From: Clostridiales bacterium Firm_18
GTDB lineage: Bacteria > Bacillota > Clostridia > Monoglobales > Firm-18
DNA: 64,000 nt
Assembly: GCA_001604215.1 (NCBI GenBank)
Contig: LVAX01000106.1
Span: 1-64,000, forward strand
Reading direction: 5' to 3'
This document shows positions 58,460-64,000 of the stretch, in pieces; the stretch's first letter is position 1; the number at the start of each line of letters is the position of its first letter. The notes under the pieces are model-generated. The model saw only the letters and a program-made list of their open reading frames with translations, was not told the DNA's origin and searched no databases. The position numbers were made by a program, and so were the translations under genes.

Positions 58460-58966
58460 ATGGGAAAAGACAAAATGAAAAAATCAGCCGTTGCCGGAAT
58501 GCTGTGTGCGATTGCCGTTGTCGGCAGCCTTTTTTCTTTTCCGGTATTCGCAAGCAAGTGTGCTCCGGTTCAGCACATGGTAAATGTTATTTGCGCGGTA
58601 TTCCTTGGCCCGGCTTACGGTATTGCGGTTGCGTTTGCGGCAAGCCTTTTGCGTAATTTGCTCGGTCTTGGAAGCTTGATGGCTTATCCGGGCAGTATGT
58701 TCGGTGCGCTGCTTTGCGGGCTTGCTTATTGGAAAACAAAAAAATTGTCTCTGACACTGTTGGCCGAAGTTTTCGGCACCGCAATGCTTGGCGGTCTTAG
58801 CGCCTATCCGGTAGCCGTGCTGCTTATGGGGCAAAACAGTGGGGAAATTGCGTTTTATGCATATATTATCCCGTTTTTAATATCAACGGCAGGCGGCTCG
58901 GCATTGTCGGGGATTATTATTTATTCACTGCGGAAAACCGGAGCTTTTAAAAGCTTAAATAAATAG
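58460..58966 (+). CDS. thiW: Energy coupling factor transporter S component ThiW
   Basis: 'AVVGSLFSFPVFASKCAPVQHMVNVICAVFLGPAYGIAVAFAASLLRNLLGLGSLMAYPGSMFGALL'; RBS aggggag. Confidence 0.92.
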   Translation: MGKDKMKKSAVAGMLCAIAVVGSLFSFPVFASKCAPVQHMVNVICAVFLGPAYGIAVAFAASLLRNLLGLGSLMAYPGSMFGALLCGLAYWKTKKLSLTLLAEVFGTAMLGGLSAYPVAVLLMGQNSGEIAFYAYIIPFLISTAGGSALSGIIIYSLRKTGAFKSLNK

Positions 58967-59047
58967 TTGGGGCAGGTATAAGTAAAAGCGATAACAACGA
59001 AAAAATATTTTAAGGGAAACGATAACTAATAGGAAAGAAGAGCGGAT

Positions 59048-60214
59048 ATGGAAAAAAAGAAAACATCGGTATTTGAAAACGGTCTTATCTGGTTTGGCGC
59101 GGCGGTATCCATTGCTGAAATCCTTACGGGAACATTTATTGCTCCCCTTGGGTTTGCAAAAGGGTTTACTGCGATTATTACCGGGCATGTAATAGGATGC
59201 ATAATTTTGTTTCTTGCAGGGTTAATCGGAGGCAGGACGGGAAAAAGCGCAATGGAAACCGTGAAAATGTCATTCGGGCAGAAAGGCTCTTTGCTTTTTT
59301 CAACACTGAATGTATTGCAGCTTATCGGCTGGACGGCCATCATGATTGTCAGTGGTGCGGCTGCGGCCACCGCCGTCTGTAATATAGGCGGGAATTGGGT
59401 ATGGAGCATTATAATCGGCGCACTTATAATATTTTGGATTTTAGTCGGAATTAAAAATTTAGGAAAGCTGAATATGGCCGCAATGGGAGCGTTGTTTGTT
59501 TTAACAATAGTGCTCAGTACAGTGGTGTTTAAAGGAAAAGCCGCTGCCGCGGCAGCCGGAGTATTAAGTTTCGGTGCGGCAATGGAGCTTTCGGCAGCAA
59601 TGCCGCTTTCATGGCTTCCCCTTATTTCAGATTATACCCGAAACGCTAAAAAACCGTTTTTGGCAACCGCGGTAAGCTCGGCAGTTTATTTCTTTGTCAG
59701 CTCGTGGATGTATATTATCGGATTGGGAGCGGCATTATATACCGGAGAAAATGATATTGCAGCAATTATGGTAAAAGCCGGCCTTGGCATTGCTGCGCTT
59801 ATTATCATAGTGTTTTCAACAGTAACAACTACTTATCTTGACGCATATTCGGCCGGGGTAAGCTGTGTAAGCATATCGGGCAGAATCAATGAAAAGTCTG
59901 CCGCGTTAATTGTTTGCGTACTTGGTGTTGTTCTTGCAATTTTTACGCCCATTACCCGGCTTGAAGAATTTTTATATTTTATAGGTTCGGTATTTTCTCC
60001 GATGATTGCGATTCAGATTGTAGATTACTTTATCTTTAAAAAAGATGTTTCAAAAAAGAGTGTTGATTGGTTAAACCTTGCTTTGTGGTTTGCAGGTTTT
60101 GTTTTATATCGGATATTATTACATATCGATACGCCGCTGGGAAACACCTTGCCTGTAATGATACTTACTTCAATACTTTGTATATTGATATCTTTAATCA
60201 TGAAAGGGAGATAA
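59048..60214 (+). CDS. cytX: Putative hydroxymethylpyrimidine transporter CytX (NCS1)
   Basis: 'FENGLIWFGAAVSIAEILTGTFIAPLGF', 'PLSWLPLISDYTRNAK'; in TPP-controlled operon. Confidence 0.88.
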   Translation: MEKKKTSVFENGLIWFGAAVSIAEILTGTFIAPLGFAKGFTAIITGHVIGCIILFLAGLIGGRTGKSAMETVKMSFGQKGSLLFSTLNVLQLIGWTAIMIVSGAAAATAVCNIGGNWVWSIIIGALIIFWILVGIKNLGKLNMAAMGALFVLTIVLSTVVFKGKAAAAAAGVLSFGAAMELSAAMPLSWLPLISDYTRNAKKPFLATAVSSAVYFFVSSWMYIIGLGAALYTGENDIAAIMVKAGLGIAALIIIVFSTVTTTYLDAYSAGVSCVSISGRINEKSAALIVCVLGVVLAIFTPITRLEEFLYFIGSVFSPMIAIQIVDYFIFKKDVSKKSVDWLNLALWFAGFVLYRILLHIDTPLGNTLPVMILTSILCILISLIMKGR

Positions 60215-60216
60215 AT

Positions 60217-61038
60217 ATGCTTGGAAAATTTCTTGAAAACGTCAAAAACACCCGGCCGATAGTTCACAATATCACAAATTATGTTACGGTAAACGGTTGC
60301 GCCAATATTTTGCTTGCCTGCGGTTCATCCCCCATTATGGCGGACGATGCGGAAGAGGCGGAGGAAATCGTAGCCATCAGCAGCGGCCTTAATATTAACA
60401 TCGGAACGCTGAATAAAAATACCATTCTTTCCATGCTCAAAGCCGGCAAAAAGGCAAATGAGCTTGGCCGACCTGTTTTACTTGACCCTGTTGGTGCAGG
60501 TGCCTCAAAGCTGCGCACCGAAACAGCGTTTAAATTAATTGATGAAATAAAATTTGACGTAATACGCGGGAACATCTCGGAAATTAAGACATTAGCTTTT
60601 GGTGTAGGGACGACCAGGGGTGTTGATGCGGATGTGACGGATATGATTACGGAGGAAACACTTGACAATACCGTATCCTTTGCAAAAAAAACCGCGGAAA
60701 AAACAGGCTGTGTTGTTGTTATTACCGGAGCAATAGATATTGTAGCCGACAGAGAAAAAGCGGTTTGTGTCCGCAACGGTCATCCGATGATGGAAAGGAT
60801 TACGGGCGCCGGGTGCCAGCTTTCCGCCATGACTGCCGCATACATTGCCGCAAATAAGGAAAATGTTTTTTATGCCGCCGTTGCTGCCGTATGTGCAATG
60901 GGCATTTGCGGGGAAAAAGCATTCTTACGTATGGGTAAGCTTGATGGAAACGCATCATACGGAAACTATATCATTGACGCTGTTTATAATTTAAATCCGG
61001 ACGAGTTGGAAAGGTGTGCGAAATATGAAATGCGATAA
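60217..61038 (+). CDS. thiM: Hydroxyethylthiazole kinase
   Basis: 'RPIVHNITNYVTVNGCANILLACGSSPIMADD', 'VLLDPVGAGASKLR'. Confidence 0.95.
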   Translation: MLGKFLENVKNTRPIVHNITNYVTVNGCANILLACGSSPIMADDAEEAEEIVAISSGLNINIGTLNKNTILSMLKAGKKANELGRPVLLDPVGAGASKLRTETAFKLIDEIKFDVIRGNISEIKTLAFGVGTTRGVDADVTDMITEETLDNTVSFAKKTAEKTGCVVVITGAIDIVADREKAVCVRNGHPMMERITGAGCQLSAMTAAYIAANKENVFYAAVAAVCAMGICGEKAFLRMGKLDGNASYGNYIIDAVYNLNPDELERCAKYEMR

Positions 61039-61666
61039 AAAGACCATGCTTCTTTATGCCGTAACCGACCGGGCATGGGTTGGGGAGCAAACACTCTGCC
61101 AGCAGGTTGAAAGCGCATTAAAAGGCGGAGTAACTTGCGTCCAGCTAAGGGAAAAGGAGCTCGGTGAGGCGGATTTTCTTGCAGAAGCAATTGAAATGAA
61201 AAAATTATGCAAAAAATATGGCGCTGTGTTTATTGTAAACGATAACTTGGAAGTTGCAATTAAAAGCAATGCGGACGGGATTCATGTGGGGCAGCAGGAT
61301 ATGAATGCAAAGGATGTACGCAGACTGATTGGGGATGACAAAATTTTAGGGGTATCCGTGCATACGATTGACCAAGCGTTAACGGCGGAAAAAACCGGAG
61401 CCGATTATCTTGGGGTGGGCTCCGTTTTTACAACAACGACAAAGTCCGATGCCGCCGTTGTATCGTACGAAACCCTTGCGTTAATTTGCAAGGCGGTATC
61501 CGTTCCGGTTGTTGCCATAGGCGGGATAAATAAAGACAACATACTAAGACTCTCGGGCAGCGGCGTTGACGGGGTAGCGGTGGTTTCGGCCATATTTTCG
61601 GCCCGTGACATAGAAAAAGAATGCAGGGAATTACGAATACTTTCAGAAAAGATGATAAAATTATGA
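61025..61666 (+). CDS. thiE: Thiamine-phosphate synthase
   Basis: 'LYAVTDRAWVG', 'VTCVQLREKEL', 'FIVNDNLEVAIKSNADGIHVGQQDM'. Confidence 0.95.
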   Translation: MKCDKKTMLLYAVTDRAWVGEQTLCQQVESALKGGVTCVQLREKELGEADFLAEAIEMKKLCKKYGAVFIVNDNLEVAIKSNADGIHVGQQDMNAKDVRRLIGDDKILGVSVHTIDQALTAEKTGADYLGVGSVFTTTTKSDAAVVSYETLALICKAVSVPVVAIGGINKDNILRLSGSGVDGVAVVSAIFSARDIEKECRELRILSEKMIKL

Positions 61667-62310
61667 AAATATCAGGTGCAATTTTTGACCTTGACGGAAC
61701 CCTTCTTGACTCCATGTGCATTTGGGAGACAATTGGAGAAGATTACCTGCGTTCCATCGGGATAGAGCCTTGTGAAGGTTTAAACCAAAAATTTAAAAGC
61801 ATGAGCCTACGGCAGGCGGCATGCTATTATAAAAGAAATTGCGGTGTTACGTTGTCAATCGATGAAATTATTGAGGGAGTAAACGGTATGATTGAGCATT
61901 ACTACCGGGATGAGGTTATTGTCAAAAAGGGTGTGCCCGGGTTTCTTGAAAGGCTTAAGCAAAATGGCGCTCGGATGTGCGTTGCAACCGCAACGGACCG
62001 CCATTTGGTGGAGCATGCCCTTTTACGCAGCGGGATTTATGATTATTTTTCAGAAATTTTCACCTGCGCATCTGTAGGCCACGGCAAAGATGAGCCGCAT
62101 ATTTATAACGCCGCGTGGTCGTTTTTGTCAAGTCGCAAGTGCGAGACGGTTGTTTTCGAGGATGCGCTGTACGCCGCGCAAACGGCTAAAAAAGCCGGTT
62201 TTTGTGTAGTCGGGGTATATGATAAATTTGAAAGTAAGCAAGATGCGCTAAAACTGCTTACAGATTTTTATATTAAAGATTTTACGGAAGCGGAGGAATT
62301 ACTACTGTGA
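61663..62310 (+). CDS. HAD family hydrolase in thiamine operon
   Basis: 'GAIFDLDGTLLDSMCIWETIGEDYL', 'VVFEDALYAAQTAKKAGFCVVGV'. Confidence 0.88.
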   Translation: MKISGAIFDLDGTLLDSMCIWETIGEDYLRSIGIEPCEGLNQKFKSMSLRQAACYYKRNCGVTLSIDEIIEGVNGMIEHYYRDEVIVKKGVPGFLERLKQNGARMCVATATDRHLVEHALLRSGIYDYFSEIFTCASVGHGKDEPHIYNAAWSFLSSRKCETVVFEDALYAAQTAKKAGFCVVGVYDKFESKQDALKLLTDFYIKDFTEAEELLL

Positions 62311-63086
62311 AAAAGGTACTTACAATAGCCGGCTCAGATTGCAGCGGGGGAGCCGGTATTCAGGCGGACATAAAAACCATTACGGTCCATAAGATGTATG
62401 CGATGAGCGTCATTACCGCGCTGACGGCGCAAAACACAACGGGAGTATATGGGATAACGGAGGCTAAGGCCGAATTTGTCGGACAGCAGATTGACTGTAT
62501 TTTTAACGATATCAGGCCGGACAGCGTTAAAATCGGAATGGTGTCCGGCAGCAATATTATTGAAGCTATTGTAGACAGGCTTGGGCACCATAGAGCAAAA
62601 AATATTGTGGTTGATCCTGTAATGGTATCGACAAGCGGCTCAAAGCTATTGTCCGCCGAGGCAATGGACGCCGTAATAACAAAGCTTATACCGATAGCGG
62701 ATATTATTACGCCAAATATTCCCGAAGCGCAGGCAATCTGCAATATTTCAATAAGCAATACTGATGATATGGAGAGGGCAGCGGAAAAAATGTCCAAAAT
62801 GCTGAAGGGAGCTGTGCTCATAAAAGGAGGGCATTTAACAGATACCGCCGATGACTTGCTTTACGCAAACGGCAGAATCCTTTGGATAAGGGGCGAGCGC
62901 GTAAACAACCCGAACAATCACGGTACGGGTTGTACCCTCTCATCCGCAATAGCCTGCAATTTGGCACAGGGGCTTGATATCGAAATTAGTGTAAGGAATG
63001 CCAAAAATTATATTACCGGTGCTTTGAAATCAAATTTAAACCTGGGCCGCGGCAGGGGACCACTTAACCATGTGTGGGAATTATAG
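62307..63086 (+). CDS. thiD: Hydroxymethylpyrimidine/phosphomethylpyrimidine kinase
   Basis: 'TIAGSDCSGGAGIQADIKTITVHKMYAMSVITALTAQNT', 'NNHGTGCTLSSAIA'. Confidence 0.95.
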   Translation: MKKVLTIAGSDCSGGAGIQADIKTITVHKMYAMSVITALTAQNTTGVYGITEAKAEFVGQQIDCIFNDIRPDSVKIGMVSGSNIIEAIVDRLGHHRAKNIVVDPVMVSTSGSKLLSAEAMDAVITKLIPIADIITPNIPEAQAICNISISNTDDMERAAEKMSKMLKGAVLIKGGHLTDTADDLLYANGRILWIRGERVNNPNNHGTGCTLSSAIACNLAQGLDIEISVRNAKNYITGALKSNLNLGRGRGPLNHVWEL

Positions 63087-63099
63087 CGGGGTGATAATT

Positions 63100-63405
63100 T
63101 TGAGTTTTTACAAAAAAGTTTATGATATTGTAACGCAAATACCCCGCGGGAAAGTTGCAACCTACGGCATGATAGCAAAAAAGTGCGATGCCCCGCGAGC
63201 CTCACGACAGGTAGGCTGGGCGCTTAATAGAAACCCCAATCCCGGTGCAATACCATGTCACCGCGTGGTAAACCGTTTTGGTTATTTAAGCGGCGGTTTT
63301 GCTTTCGGCGGGATTGAGGCACAAAAAGCACTATTGATGAGTGAAGGTGTAAAGGTCAACAGCGATTATAAAGTGGATCTTAATGTTTATTTATGGCGGG
63401 GTTAG
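63100..63405 (+). CDS. MGMT family (O6-alkylguanine-DNA alkyltransferase-like) protein
   Basis: 'VYDIVTQIPRGKVATYGMIAKKCDAPRASRQVGWALNRNPNPGAIPCHRVVNRFGYLSGGF' with active-site PCHRV. Confidence 0.9.
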   Translation: MSFYKKVYDIVTQIPRGKVATYGMIAKKCDAPRASRQVGWALNRNPNPGAIPCHRVVNRFGYLSGGFAFGGIEAQKALLMSEGVKVNSDYKVDLNVYLWRG

Positions 63406-63420
63406 GCATATAGGGCTTAG

Positions 63421-63855
63421 CTAATATTTAGTAACAACCCCGCAAGCTATCCTGCTCCCCGATCTTCCCGACGGGTCAGATGAAAAATCGTCGGGGTTTT
63501 CATGTATTATCACAGCCTTGCCGACAGCTTCTTCCGGAGTGAACCTGTCTGTGTAGAATGACATTTGGGCAATCTTGTTGTTTGAAAGAATGGGAGGAAA
63601 ATCACCTGCATGAAACGGGTGCTGCTGGTTTGTCGGGTTATAGTGTCCGCCCGCAGAATCAAAGCAATTTTCCTTATCGCATACCCCGTTTGAATGCAAA
63701 TGGAACCCATGAAAACCGTCCGGTAAGCCGGTAGCCTCCACGGTTACCCAAGTCCCTTGCAGGTGGGGCATGAACATTACGGTCCCCCTAATAAGTGAAT
63801 TTTCACAGCCGCTTAAAACCGCAACTATTTTGTCTTTAAATATATTTTTAATCAT
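63421..63855 (-). CDS. Cu/Zn superoxide dismutase family protein
   Basis: 'GFHGFHLHSNGVC', 'SAGGHYNPTNQQHPFHAGDFPP', 'AVIIHENPDDF', 'GSRIACGVV'. Confidence 0.88.
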   Translation of the reverse strand: MIKNIFKDKIVAVLSGCENSLIRGTVMFMPHLQGTWVTVEATGLPDGFHGFHLHSNGVCDKENCFDSAGGHYNPTNQQHPFHAGDFPPILSNNKIAQMSFYTDRFTPEEAVGKAVIIHENPDDFSSDPSGRSGSRIACGVVTKY

Positions 63856-64000
63856 ATTAAAACACCCTCCTGAATGTTAATTTTTTTAATATAATATTAT
63901 TCATATTGACAAAAAAATGTTCGTTTGCTAAAATTATTTAGGGAGTCGATTGTATCAGTTCGGCTCTTTTATTCTTAAAACAAAATCATTTGGAGGTCTT

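Noticed and set aside
63100-63405. Alkyltransferase-like (ATL) protein lacking the active cysteine
   Set aside because: PCHRV motif retains the cysteine, so a true MGMT-like activity cannot be excluded.
1-64000. CRISPR arrays, complete prophage, rRNA operon
   Set aside because: No regularly spaced identical direct repeats with unique spacers, no phage structural genes and no rRNA-like sequence seen.

Overview
The window looks like a chromosome segment of an endospore-forming, Clostridia-like Firmicute. Evidence includes SASP, cotJABC, a gerA/B/C-type germination operon, a YaaH/SleL-type LysM-GH18 protein, SpoIID and a Bacillus-type large SRP RNA. Positions 1 to about 8.7 kb form an accessory (defence-island-like) region. 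It holds a type III-like R-M operon (XRE, large Mod, DUF2971, Res), a truncated large serine recombinase, an uncharacterised two-gene membrane/glycine-zipper locus, and an array of short repeats resembling an insertion-sequence end. The rest is mostly core genome: rlmD, a radical-SAM 'DNA modification/repair' pair behind a LexA-like box, tgt-queA, asd-dapA-dapB, an amino acid ABC transporter, recD2-comF, dnaX-ybaB-recR, hflX, fhs, tsaE-tsaB, rpiB, noc, and a TPP-riboswitch-controlled thiamine salvage operon. The best leads are: (i) the two-gene locus 5910-8455; (ii) the LexA-box-controlled rSAM/TIGR03915-type/rlmD operon; (iii) a long structured leader RNA before an NCS2 permease that I could not match to a known riboswitch; (iv) a dispersed GGCATAAGRGAG...CTCYCTTATGCC palindrome family, including a ~242 bp MITE-like copy next to an FRG-domain gene. 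All family calls come from reading the sequence; no database search was run.
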